From VFHP01 sp964443385 (GTDB taxonomy: Bacteria > Chloroflexota > Dehalococcoidia > Lucifugimonadales > UBA2985), in contig CAYUCO010000032.1 of the NCBI GenBank assembly GCA_964443385.1, forward strand, positions 1-52,598: a stretch of 52,598 nt of DNA. Direction: 5' to 3'. Both the position numbers and the translations under genes were made by a program. Below, one piece after another: positions 16,055 through 24,587 of this stretch; the first letter of the stretch is position 1; every line of letters starts with the position of its first letter. The notes under the pieces were generated by a model. The model worked only from the letters and a program-made list of their open reading frames with translations. It had not been told where the DNA came from and did not search any database.

Positions 16055-16918
16055 CTAACTCATATACTTTTGAACAAGTAGCCCGAGTTTGTCTACGTCT
16101 TTTGAATCTATAGAATCTCTAGAACTGATTATAGCGTTTTCCATCGCATAATTACACTCACAATCAACGTTTAGTGATAGATTTGGAATCACATCCTCTA
16201 ATATTTTCTTTGATATTTTAATGTTTTTATTTAAATTGGCGACAACCATATCTACTGTGACAGATTCCTCACTGCCCCTCCAACAGTCATAGTCAGTAGA
16301 GCAAGCCAATATCGCGTAGCATAATTCTGCTTCTCTAGCCAACTTGGCTTCAGGTAAAGCTGTCATACCTATTACATCCGCACCCCAGGATCTGTAAAGA
16401 TTTGATTCCGCCAAGGAAGAAAACTGCGGACCTTCTATAACAACGTATGTGCCTCCATTGTGAACATTGGCACCTAATGCAGATGCACTTCTGTAAAGGT
16501 TGTGGCTGATCATCCCACAAAATGGGTTGGCAAATCCCACGTGAGCTACAATACTTCCGTCAAAAAATGTACTTGCTCTTGTCTTGGTCCTATCAATAAT
16601 CTGATTCGGTATGACCAAATCAAGAGGAGCTATGTTCTCTCGTAAACTACCCACCGCACTTACTGCAATTACCTTACTAACGCCTAGTTTTTTCAAAGCA
16701 AAAATATTTGCTCTTGCAGGTATATTCGTTGGAGAAATTGTATGCCCTGAACCATGTCTTGGGAGAAATGCTACAGAAACGCCTTCAAAACTTCCCACAA
16801 CAATACTGGAGCTCGGTGATCCAAAAGGAGTATCTATATTAACTTCCTTAATGTCTTTCAATCCTTCCAAGTTGTATAAACCGGTCCCTCCTATAATACC
16901 TACGCTAGCGTCAACCAA
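16055..16918 (-). CDS. mtnP: S-methyl-5'-thioadenosine phosphorylase
   Basis: MtnP splits 5'-methylthioadenosine with phosphate to adenine and 5-methylthioribose 1-phosphate. The 287 residues have GIIGGTGLYNLEGL at the start, phosphate-site LPRHGSGH, the base-site EGPQFSSLAES, GMTALPEAKLAREAELCYA and the STDYDCW loop that separates MTA phosphorylases from Asn-containing purine nucleoside phosphorylases. The start is TTG 16918, seven bases after AAGGAG. It overlaps the end of mtnA by eight bases, so the two are coupled. The adenine product can be salvaged by Apt, encoded three genes upstream. Confidence 0.95.
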   Translation of the reverse strand: MVDASVGIIGGTGLYNLEGLKDIKEVNIDTPFGSPSSSIVVGSFEGVSVAFLPRHGSGHTISPTNIPARANIFALKKLGVSKVIAVSAVGSLRENIAPLDLVIPNQIIDRTKTRASTFFDGSIVAHVGFANPFCGMISHNLYRSASALGANVHNGGTYVVIEGPQFSSLAESNLYRSWGADVIGMTALPEAKLAREAELCYAILACSTDYDCWRGSEESVTVDMVVANLNKNIKISKKILEDVIPNLSLNVDCECNYAMENAIISSRDSIDSKDVDKLGLLVQKYMS

Positions 16919-17969
16919 TGATCAACTCCTTAATTGATTTGTTGTAGGGAGCCGCAGCAATACCATTGTCCGTTATGATAGATGTAATATATTTGGATGG
17001 GGTTATATCAAAAGCCATATTCAAAACTTTAGATTCTTGAACGCCAACACTTATACCTTTGACGGTAATCACCTCTTCGGCAAGTCTTTCTTCTATTGGA
17101 ATTTCATCTCCGGTGTTTTTCCCCAAATCAATGGTAGTAATTGGAGCAGCTACGTAAAAAGGTAAGCCGTGTTCTTTGGCTAGAACAGCCAAGCTGAATG
17201 TTCCTATTTTGTTAGCCACATCTCCATTAGCAGCTATTCTATCAGCCCCTACTATAACGCACTGTATCTTACCTCTACTCATAAGATATCCTGCCAGAGA
17301 ATCAACTATCAATGTTGAAGGTATACCGAATTTATTCAACTCCCACATAGTCAACCTAGATCCCTGGAACCAAGGTCTAGTTTCAGTTGATATCACCTCT
17401 TTAATTCTCCCCTGTGTCCACGCTTTTCTAATAACACCCAGTGCAGTACCGAACCCACCTGTAGCAAGTGGTCCCGTATTACAGTGAGTTAGAACAGAGC
17501 TGCCGTACGGAATTATATCTGCTCCAAATTCACTTAGTTTTACATCAGATTCATATGATTCTAAATGAATAGCCTTGGCTTCTTCCAATAGTCTTGCTGC
17601 AAAATCTTTTTGTGGTGTTGGCGTACGTGACCTATCAATCATACGTTCTACAGCCCATTTCAAATTAACGGCAGTGGGTCTTGCCTGTATTAACGAAAGA
17701 CCGATGTCTGCAAGCTTGTTCAATTTAAGTTCTTTACTAACATACTCAAGTTGAAAACAAGCCAATGCTAGTGCGTATCCAGCTGCCACTCCAATGGCTG
17801 GAGCCCCTCGTATTTTCATATCTTTTATCGCAGAAAAGACTTCCTCCCAAGTGTTCAGATAAAGAAATTCCTCTTCTTGAGGTAATTTAGATTGATCTAA
17901 TAATTGCAAATTGCCATCATTGTCCATCCATTTTATTGGATCTATTATGTTTTCAAATAATTCACTCAA
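16911..17969 (-). CDS. mtnA: 5-methylthioribose-1-phosphate isomerase
   Basis: MtnA isomerises methylthioribose 1-phosphate to methylthioribulose 1-phosphate. It belongs to the eIF2B-alpha-like fold and is 352 residues long. The signature RGAPAIG (54-60), the catalytic Cys163 in THCNTGPLATGGFGTA and the catalytic Asp243 in VGADRIAANGDVANKIGT are all present. The start is a TTG with AGGGA upstream. It overlaps mtnP downstream and follows a HAD hydrolase by 28 bases. The later methionine-salvage enzymes (MtnB, C, D, E or MtnW/X) are not in the window. 5-Deoxyribose 1-phosphate is an alternative substrate in some lineages. Confidence 0.94.
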   Translation of the reverse strand: MSELFENIIDPIKWMDNDGNLQLLDQSKLPQEEEFLYLNTWEEVFSAIKDMKIRGAPAIGVAAGYALALACFQLEYVSKELKLNKLADIGLSLIQARPTAVNLKWAVERMIDRSRTPTPQKDFAARLLEEAKAIHLESYESDVKLSEFGADIIPYGSSVLTHCNTGPLATGGFGTALGVIRKAWTQGRIKEVISTETRPWFQGSRLTMWELNKFGIPSTLIVDSLAGYLMSRGKIQCVIVGADRIAANGDVANKIGTFSLAVLAKEHGLPFYVAAPITTIDLGKNTGDEIPIEERLAEEVITVKGISVGVQESKVLNMAFDITPSKYITSIITDNGIAAAPYNKSIKELIIG

Positions 17970-17997
17970 AGCAGATCCCTATATTCTTTCCACATGG

Positions 17998-18735
17998 TTA
18001 AAAGAGAAGTTTACCTAAATCACTCAGCCTATTAATATGAAAATCTGGTTCCTTTATTCTCTCTTGCCCTTCTGCGGATCCTAGTAAAACAGTTTTCAAT
18101 CCCGCCTTATTAGCTCCGTACACGTCATTTAGGATATGATCCCCAACATGTATAGACGCTTGGGCTGAGCAAGATAATTCTTTGAGAGTCATATGGAAAA
18201 TCTCGGTTGACGGCTTACATAACAACACTTCATCTGAAAATGTAAGCACTTGAAAAAAATCGAGTATGTTATGATTTTGCAAGTATCTACGAAATAAACG
18301 TCCTGGTGTCATTCCTGTATTAGAGATTAAGCCTATTTTATAACCTTTTGCCGTTAAATTTTTTAATATATATTCCGATTCCGGGTCCAATTCAGGAGGG
18401 AATTCGAAAAAAGCCTCTCCATACCAGTAGTTTATTTCTTCTATCGTAGTCTTATACAAATCATCAAAGAGGTTTTCTCTAATACTATTAATAAATATTT
18501 TGACCTGGTGATCGAAACTGTAATCTTTCTCTGCTTTGTGAGCCTCTCGACATATTCGGTAGCATGACCTGTACGCTTCCTGAACATGCTCGTAAGAAAA
18601 ATCGCACCCAACAGTACTGAGAGAGTTAATTGTTTCTTCTATACGACGCTGTGCTCTGGATCTTCCAAGTTCCCTGTTATCTATTATCAAAGTCTGCCAA
18701 AGGTCAAACGTGATTCCTTGAATATCGTCCAGCAT
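17998..18735 (-). CDS. HAD-superfamily hydrolase
   Basis: A 245-residue HAD hydrolase with an alpha-helical cap. Motif I is TFDLWQTLI, where the nucleophile is Asp11 and the usual second Asp (position +2) is Trp, as in a common FDLWGTL subgroup. Motif II is LISNTG and the later motif VGDHILNDVYGANKAG supplies the acidic metal ligands. ATG 18735 has GAGG just upstream. A TTG 12 codons earlier lacks one. It sits between apt and mtnA. A role in dephosphorylating a methylthio-pentose phosphate is a reasonable guess from location, but replacement of the second Asp weakens an ordinary phosphatase call. Confidence 0.78.
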   Translation of the reverse strand: MLDDIQGITFDLWQTLIIDNRELGRSRAQRRIEETINSLSTVGCDFSYEHVQEAYRSCYRICREAHKAEKDYSFDHQVKIFINSIRENLFDDLYKTTIEEINYWYGEAFFEFPPELDPESEYILKNLTAKGYKIGLISNTGMTPGRLFRRYLQNHNILDFFQVLTFSDEVLLCKPSTEIFHMTLKELSCSAQASIHVGDHILNDVYGANKAGLKTVLLGSAEGQERIKEPDFHINRLSDLGKLLF

Positions 18736-18815
18736 AAACACCTCGGGGACTGACACCGCAGTATATATCAAATGAGATTAGTATGAGACAACACTACTAC
18801 AATAAAGTACAATAA

Positions 18816-19331
18816 TCAAAGATGTAAAAGAGACGTAAAGTCATAATGTGAAAAGTTTTTTGCGCCTGCTAAATCAACCAGGTCAGCAAAGACCGAAATA
18901 CCTGCTACATCCCCGCCAGATCTTTTTACTAATTCAATTGCGGCATGCAATGTGCCTCCGGTAGCAAGGATATCATCAACTATTAAAATTCTGCGACCCA
19001 AATCCACGCTGTCAGAATGAATCTCCAAGGTCTCGGTACCATATTCTAATGAATATTCTATTCGTGAAGTTTCGCCCGGCAATTTACCTTGCTTCCTGAT
19101 AGGAATAAATCCACACCCTAATTGATAAGCAATAGGCGCTCCAAATATATAACCTCTAGCTTCTATTGCTACCACACTATCTATAGATTTTTCAATGAAT
19201 GGCTCTGACATATCTCTAATTGCAGACTGGAAAGCAAAATTGTTCTTCAAAAGAGGCGTTATATCTTTGAACAGGATCCCAGGCTTGGGAAAATCAGGTA
19301 TTTCTCTAATAAAATCTAGATAATTTATCAA
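18816..19331 (-). CDS. apt: Adenine phosphoribosyltransferase
   Basis: Apt joins adenine to PRPP to give AMP. The 171-residue protein shows DFPKPGILFKDITPLL near the start, the base-binding EARGYIFGAPIAYQLG and the PRPP loop ILIVDDILATGGT. The start is TTG 19331, seven bases after a GGAG. It is the first gene of the 12-gene minus-strand run. With mtnP downstream it completes adenine recycling from methylthioadenosine. Confidence 0.96.
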   Translation of the reverse strand: MINYLDFIREIPDFPKPGILFKDITPLLKNNFAFQSAIRDMSEPFIEKSIDSVVAIEARGYIFGAPIAYQLGCGFIPIRKQGKLPGETSRIEYSLEYGTETLEIHSDSVDLGRRILIVDDILATGGTLHAAIELVKRSGGDVAGISVFADLVDLAGAKNFSHYDFTSLLHL

Positions 19332-19501
19332 AACCCAACTCCGTAAAGAAAGTGTTACAAAACAGACATCGCATTGGAATATAGCAATATGTATCTTTCA
19401 GTGTCAACTTTTTAGTAGATCTGTTATTGTTCGAACACTATATTGTTTTCTGATAGAATAACCAGTAAACCTAGAATCCTAACTTGTTAACGGAGACTAC
19501 C

Positions 19502-20770
19502 ATGGGATTTGCTACCACAATTTCCCTGAACCCGAGGAACATGTTTTATGGTTGGTGGATAGTATCCGTAGGTGTGGTATTAGCTTTAATAAATGGCAGT
19601 TTTTATGTATATGGATTTGGGGTATTTTATCTCCCTCTATTGAATGAACTTGGCACTACTAGGGCCGCGTTGGGAGGTGTGATTGGCCTTGCAAGATTGG
19701 AAGGGGGCCTCATAGCTCCCATTGCAGGTTGGCTGATTGACAAGTTTGGCCCGAGAAAACTACTTTACATTGGTTTATCCACAGTCGGAATATGCTTCCT
19801 GTTACTAAGTGTTATCACTAAATTGTGGATGCTATATGTAGTGTTTATGTTAATAGCAACAGGTTCGAGTTTTGGTGGAGGACGCCCAATAAGTGTTGCA
19901 GTTGCAAATTGGTTTTTGAGAAAAAGGGCTCGGGCATTAGGCATATTATTGGCAGGCATTGGATTAGGCGGAAGTGGGGTATTCTTTGTAGCCTGGATCA
20001 CCGAAAGTTTTGGATGGAGAACAAGCGCTATTGTGGCAGCATTATGCTACTTTTTTATTGCAATACCTTTAGTTTCTCTTGTATACCATAAACCTGAAGA
20101 TTTGGGCTTACACCCGGACGGTATTCCAGTAGAACAATCCTTGAGTACAAACTCTGCGGATGAACCGCTTGAACTCGAACTAACTCCCAAACAAGCCCTG
20201 CAATCGATTTCATTTTGGCTACTTGCTATAGCATTTGCCGCCTGGTCTGTAACAGTTACAGTCGTGGCCATATATCACATACCTTTTCTGATTGAAGATT
20301 TGGGAACCAGCCCAGTACAAGCCGCCTCAATAGCATCATTAACTTTGTTATTATCCGTACCTGGAAGGATAATATTTGGATGGATAGGAGATATTCTAAA
20401 TATAAGAATACTACTTAGTGCAACATTATTCGTACAGGCTATAAGCATCTTAATAATGTCTCTCGTTACATCACCCTCATGGGTCCCATTGTATATGGCA
20501 CTACTGGGACCTTCTTACGGAGGTTCAGCTTCACTGCGACAAGCTATAGTAGCCCATTTTTATGGCCGCAAAAATTTTGGCACAATAAGTGGGCTGCTTC
20601 AATTCGTTGACCTGCCAGGTGCCGTACTTGGACCAATCTTAGTAGGCTGGTTAGTAGATAGTTTCGATGGTTATAGTGTTGGGTTTCAGGCCGCAGCCGG
20701 ATTCTTGTTTATTGGAGCCATTGCAGTTTTCGTCGCCAAAAGACCAAACCCAAACAAAATCAATCAATAA
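19502..20770 (+). CDS. Major facilitator superfamily transporter
   Basis: A 12-helix MFS permease of about 422 residues. The first helix follows MFYGWWIVSVGVVLALINGSF, a feature of the monocarboxylate/oxalate-formate-like branch. The loop 2-3 motif is GWLIDKFGPRKLL, a version of the MFS motif A, and a second copy GWIGDILNIRILL marks the C-terminal half. The N-terminal half has PISVAVANWFLRKRARALGI. ATG 19502 lies six bases after GGAG, and the upstream TTG (19484) is less likely. The substrate cannot be read, though small carboxylates are typical. Its last seven bases overlap the convergent sbcC-like gene. Confidence 0.88.
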   Translation: MGFATTISLNPRNMFYGWWIVSVGVVLALINGSFYVYGFGVFYLPLLNELGTTRAALGGVIGLARLEGGLIAPIAGWLIDKFGPRKLLYIGLSTVGICFLLLSVITKLWMLYVVFMLIATGSSFGGGRPISVAVANWFLRKRARALGILLAGIGLGGSGVFFVAWITESFGWRTSAIVAALCYFFIAIPLVSLVYHKPEDLGLHPDGIPVEQSLSTNSADEPLELELTPKQALQSISFWLLAIAFAAWSVTVTVVAIYHIPFLIEDLGTSPVQAASIASLTLLLSVPGRIIFGWIGDILNIRILLSATLFVQAISILIMSLVTSPSWVPLYMALLGPSYGGSASLRQAIVAHFYGRKNFGTISGLLQFVDLPGAVLGPILVGWLVDSFDGYSVGFQAAAGFLFIGAIAVFVAKRPNPNKINQ

Positions 20771-22935
20771 TTTACCGAAAAAGTTGATCCGTCCGAGGTT
20801 TTCACAACCTCTATACGGGATTCAAATGCTTCTTTTAAATTATCTATATGGGTAATTACAATTATTTTTTGGAAATCATCCTGTATAGCCTTTATGGCAC
20901 CGATAAGTTTATCCAGACCGTCAGCATCTTGAGTGCCAAAACCTTCGTCTATAAAAAGCGTAGGAAGTGGGGCTCCTGATCGATGGGCAAGTAATTTAGA
21001 CAATGATATCCTCAATGCAAAATTTATGCGGAATGCCTCTCCGCCACTATAAGTCTCATAACTTCTTGTACCCAATTCATCAGATATTTTTATGTCTAAT
21101 GTTTCTCTCGGATCGCCTCCAGTTCTACTTTCCCTTTGCGTTTCAAGCTTAAGGCTCATACGATAATCCGTTATACGCCCAAGAATTTCATCTGCTTCAT
21201 TCTCTAGCTCCGGGATTGCCTGTTCGATTATTAATGCCTGTATACCACCTTTCCCAAATGCTAAAGATAACTGTTCATACAAGCCTTTCTCATTAGCCAT
21301 TTCTTGCAAATCTTTCATCTTGTCTGTTCTAATCTGAATCAAGCCATTAAGCCTGTCTAAGTTTCCCTGAATGGCTCCTATATTGTGCAGAGTCTGTTCC
21401 CTTTGGATTCTCAATGTACCCAGCTCAATCTTTGCCTGCTCGTAAAATTTATTATTCTCATTTGAGGTGTCTAGGTCAAAATCAAGTTCATTTAAATCTT
21501 TTTGAATTTCTTTTAGTCTGCCAATGGAATATTCCATCAAAGTTCTTTCATTTTCCAAGGACAACTGTGCTTGTTTGACCATCTCTTTACTAACTCTTGC
21601 TGATTCCAGTTCCTTGAATAAATTATCCCTATTAGCCTCCGCTATTTTACGATCAGACAAATAATTCTCTTCCTTGTTAGAAAGTTTTTTCTGCATAATA
21701 TTAACTTGCTTCTCAGTTTGCTTCGCTATTTTGTCGTTCTCCCTATGCTGTGCCGCTTTTTGTTTACCTTCCGACTCGTACAATTTTGCAAGTCTCAGAC
21801 ATCCTTCGGCTCCTAGTTCTTCCCCACACAAAGGGCAGTCCGGATTAACGTCCCCTGCTTTAGTCTGCTCCCATAACAAATCTACTTTTATTCGAAGATC
21901 TTCCATGTCATTTTTCAGATTTATATTTTCTTCCTTTGTACTTACTATATCGGCAAGGAGTCTGTTAATCTTTTCCTTTTCTTGACTTATTGCCTGTGGT
22001 AACAAAGTTATCTTTTCTAAATCACTTTCTGACAATTTAAGCTGTCTTTCTAATACACCAATAGAATTACTTTTTTGTTCCAGAGCATCCAAAGTTTTAA
22101 TCTGGCTTTCAACATTTGTCTCTCTGCTATTTATTTCGTCCAACATGCGTTTTTGTTCATTTTCTAATCTATCTAATTCAATACGTACACGATTCTGCTT
22201 CTGTAATTCAGTAAAATAGATTTCGACCTTGTCCTCTAAATCAGATATTTGCACATCCAATATCCCAGTCTCACTTTTAGCGGCTTGCAATCTAGATTCG
22301 AAATCCTGTTGACTAGAAAGATCCGAATCAATATTTTCTATTTCAAAACGAGTAGAACTTGCTTCAGAATCTTTTTGTCTCGTTATCAACCTTGCTTTTT
22401 CTGACAACTTATCGTACCACTCAAGCCCCAACACCTCCCCAAGCAATTCCTTCCTCTTGGAAGGTGTACTGGTGGTAAATAAGTCTGATTTGCCCTGCAA
22501 CAAGAATGCACTGCTAATGAAGGTTTCGTAGTCCATATGCAGCAGGTTTCGTATTTTGGCCTCAGTTTCCCTAATTGAATTACCCACTATAGGAAGATAA
22601 GTTCCGTCAGACATTAGTTGGAATAAGTCCAACATCGTGGATCCTTGTCTCCCGCCTTTAGGCTTTGCATATCTCCTAGATACCCTATATCTTTCCGAAT
22701 CTACTCTGAATTCCAAATCTACGCCCATTTCAGTCTCACCTTGAAATACTAATTCCTCCTGGGATCGAGATCTAGCTGAACCCCAAAGAGCCCACGTAAT
22801 AGCGTCCAATAGGGCAGATTTGCCATGTCCGTTGTCCCCTGACAAACACGCTACATGTATGCCATCTAAATTCAATCTTGGCACATTATCGCGATAAGAC
22901 AGAAAGTTTTTCACCTGTAGGCTAATAGGTATCAC
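20764..22935 (-). CDS. sbcC: Short SbcC/Rad50-type SMC ATPase
   Basis: An ABC/SMC-type ATPase for DNA end processing, 723 residues and clearly shorter than E. coli SbcC (about 1,050). Walker A is SGDNGHGKS (32-40). Two coiled-coil arms (about 190-360 and 385-560) flank a zinc hook CPLC (367-370). The ABC signature is TYSGGEAFRIN (628-638) and Walker B is TLFIDEGFG (659-667). No sbcD/mre11 nuclease gene is adjacent. The upstream 198-bp gap has no open frame, so a partner must lie elsewhere. The start is GTG 22935 with only a distant AGGG. It overlaps the MFS gene by seven bases. Confidence 0.88.
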   Translation of the reverse strand: MIPISLQVKNFLSYRDNVPRLNLDGIHVACLSGDNGHGKSALLDAITWALWGSARSRSQEELVFQGETEMGVDLEFRVDSERYRVSRRYAKPKGGRQGSTMLDLFQLMSDGTYLPIVGNSIRETEAKIRNLLHMDYETFISSAFLLQGKSDLFTTSTPSKRKELLGEVLGLEWYDKLSEKARLITRQKDSEASSTRFEIENIDSDLSSQQDFESRLQAAKSETGILDVQISDLEDKVEIYFTELQKQNRVRIELDRLENEQKRMLDEINSRETNVESQIKTLDALEQKSNSIGVLERQLKLSESDLEKITLLPQAISQEKEKINRLLADIVSTKEENINLKNDMEDLRIKVDLLWEQTKAGDVNPDCPLCGEELGAEGCLRLAKLYESEGKQKAAQHRENDKIAKQTEKQVNIMQKKLSNKEENYLSDRKIAEANRDNLFKELESARVSKEMVKQAQLSLENERTLMEYSIGRLKEIQKDLNELDFDLDTSNENNKFYEQAKIELGTLRIQREQTLHNIGAIQGNLDRLNGLIQIRTDKMKDLQEMANEKGLYEQLSLAFGKGGIQALIIEQAIPELENEADEILGRITDYRMSLKLETQRESRTGGDPRETLDIKISDELGTRSYETYSGGEAFRINFALRISLSKLLAHRSGAPLPTLFIDEGFGTQDADGLDKLIGAIKAIQDDFQKIIVITHIDNLKEAFESRIEVVKTSDGSTFSVNY

Positions 22936-23042
22936 TGATTAATCATCTCTTTCCCTGAGGCAATGCAAGTGCCATGACTGATATATGCATAAATATGCTT
23001 GTAAGTGCGCGCCAATTCCTTAATTATAAAGGATGACATCAA

Positions 23043-23062
23043 TTTTACTATATTTTACTATA
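23043..23062. repeat. Tandem 10-bp repeat in the sbcC-pncB divergent gap
   Basis: TTTTACTATA occurs twice in direct tandem, 72 bases before the nicotinate phosphoribosyltransferase start. The AT-rich repeat contains several -10-like hexamers. It may be promoter sequence or chance. Confidence 0.45.
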
Positions 23063-23133
23063 CATATAGACTAAAATGTAAACCTGAATTTATTCACACT
23101 TAAGTAATTAATCGGTTTTAACGGAGTAATCCA

Positions 23134-24483
23134 ATGAATAACCCTGGATCACTTTTAGAAGAAGATAGCTCGCTGTTTGTTGACCTATATGAACTCACTA
23201 TGGCTCAGAGTTATCTGGAAAATGGAATGTCTGCCAATGCAACGTTCAGTTTGTTTGTGCGCCCTTCCAAAACAACTAGGTCCTATTTGGTTTTTGCTGG
23301 ACTGACAGAAATCATTGACTATATACTGACATATCGTTTCTACGAGGAAACCGTAGGATATTTAAAATCGACAAACCTGTTCAATAATAAATTTCTAGCT
23401 TATCTCGAAAACTTTCGATTCACTGGTACTATAAGATCTATGAAGGAAGGTACCATTTTTTTCTACAATGAACCCATTATGGAAGTAGAGGCTCCTATAA
23501 TTGAGGCTCAAATACTCGAGACTCTTATTTTAAATTTGGTTCACCACCAAACTCTTATAGCTACAAAGGCCGCGAGATGTGTTTCTGCAGCCAACAAAAA
23601 AAGTTTGTCGGATTTCTCACTCAGAAGAAGTCACGGTATTGATGCAGGAATGAAATCCGCTAGAAGTAGTTTTTTAGCGGGGTTTGATACTACCAGCAAT
23701 GTTCTGGCAGGAAAAACTTATGGCATTCCACTGAGTGGCACGATGGCTCATTCTTACGTAAGTAGCTTCCACAAAGAAATAGATGCGTTTCGCACCTATG
23801 CCCAAGACAACCCTACTAATACTGTTCTTTTGATCGACACTTATGATGTTAAAACCGGTGCCAAAACAGCCACAATTGTCGGCAAGGAAATGGAATCTAG
23901 AGGACAAAAATTGAAAGCAGTAAGAATTGACAGTGGTGACCTTGTGTCCCTAAGCAAGATTGTTAGAGATATTTTGGATGGTGCAGGCCTGCAATATGTT
24001 CAAATAATTGCTAGCGGCGGTTTAGATGAATATCAAATATCTGACTTGGTAGATAAAGAATGTCCAATAGATGTTTTTGGTATAGGAACTCGTCTAGGGA
24101 TATCCGAAGACATGCCATCATTAGATATGGTGTATAAATTAGTCAACTATGATAATCGAAATATTAAAAAATCTAGTGAAGGCAAAGAATACTTGTCAGG
24201 CAAAAAACAAGTCTTCAGAGTGTTGGATAAAGACAGTAACATGAGTCAAGACATAATTGGCTCTCACAATGAATCCATTCCACCAAATTCCGTCCCTTTG
24301 CTTGAAGAAATGGTTTCCGAAGGAAATATTGTAGCAACATTACCAGATCTCGAAACAATTCGGAGATATTTCACACAAGAGTTTTCTACTCTTGATAGTA
24401 AGTATAAGTTATTAGAAAAAGCTTCTAAATACCCAGTTAATATTAGCAGCGAACTGGAACTGCTACAAAATCCTCGAATTTAA
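23134..24483 (+). CDS. pncB: Nicotinate phosphoribosyltransferase
   Basis: This enzyme joins nicotinate and PRPP to nicotinate mononucleotide in the Preiss-Handler branch of NAD synthesis. The 449 residues begin with LYELTMAQSYLENGM, a standard opening of the family, and contain DFSLRRSHGIDAGMKSARSS, GIPLSGTMAHSYV and LLIDTYDVKTG, then the phosphate-site ASGGLDEYQI. GGAG lies upstream of the ATG. It is a single gene, followed after 104 bases by the arginine cluster. The link to LarB, which uses nicotinic acid adenine dinucleotide, is only thematic. Confidence 0.94.
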   Translation: MNNPGSLLEEDSSLFVDLYELTMAQSYLENGMSANATFSLFVRPSKTTRSYLVFAGLTEIIDYILTYRFYEETVGYLKSTNLFNNKFLAYLENFRFTGTIRSMKEGTIFFYNEPIMEVEAPIIEAQILETLILNLVHHQTLIATKAARCVSAANKKSLSDFSLRRSHGIDAGMKSARSSFLAGFDTTSNVLAGKTYGIPLSGTMAHSYVSSFHKEIDAFRTYAQDNPTNTVLLIDTYDVKTGAKTATIVGKEMESRGQKLKAVRIDSGDLVSLSKIVRDILDGAGLQYVQIIASGGLDEYQISDLVDKECPIDVFGIGTRLGISEDMPSLDMVYKLVNYDNRNIKKSSEGKEYLSGKKQVFRVLDKDSNMSQDIIGSHNESIPPNSVPLLEEMVSEGNIVATLPDLETIRRYFTQEFSTLDSKYKLLEKASKYPVNISSELELLQNPRI

Positions 24484-24587
24484 CTAAACCCAATTAATAT
24501 CCACTCCCCTTTTGTGTCCAACGTTATAATGTTATACTCCTATAGCTCGTCAAACTACATCTATTGGATTGGATTTAGAGGTTAACT

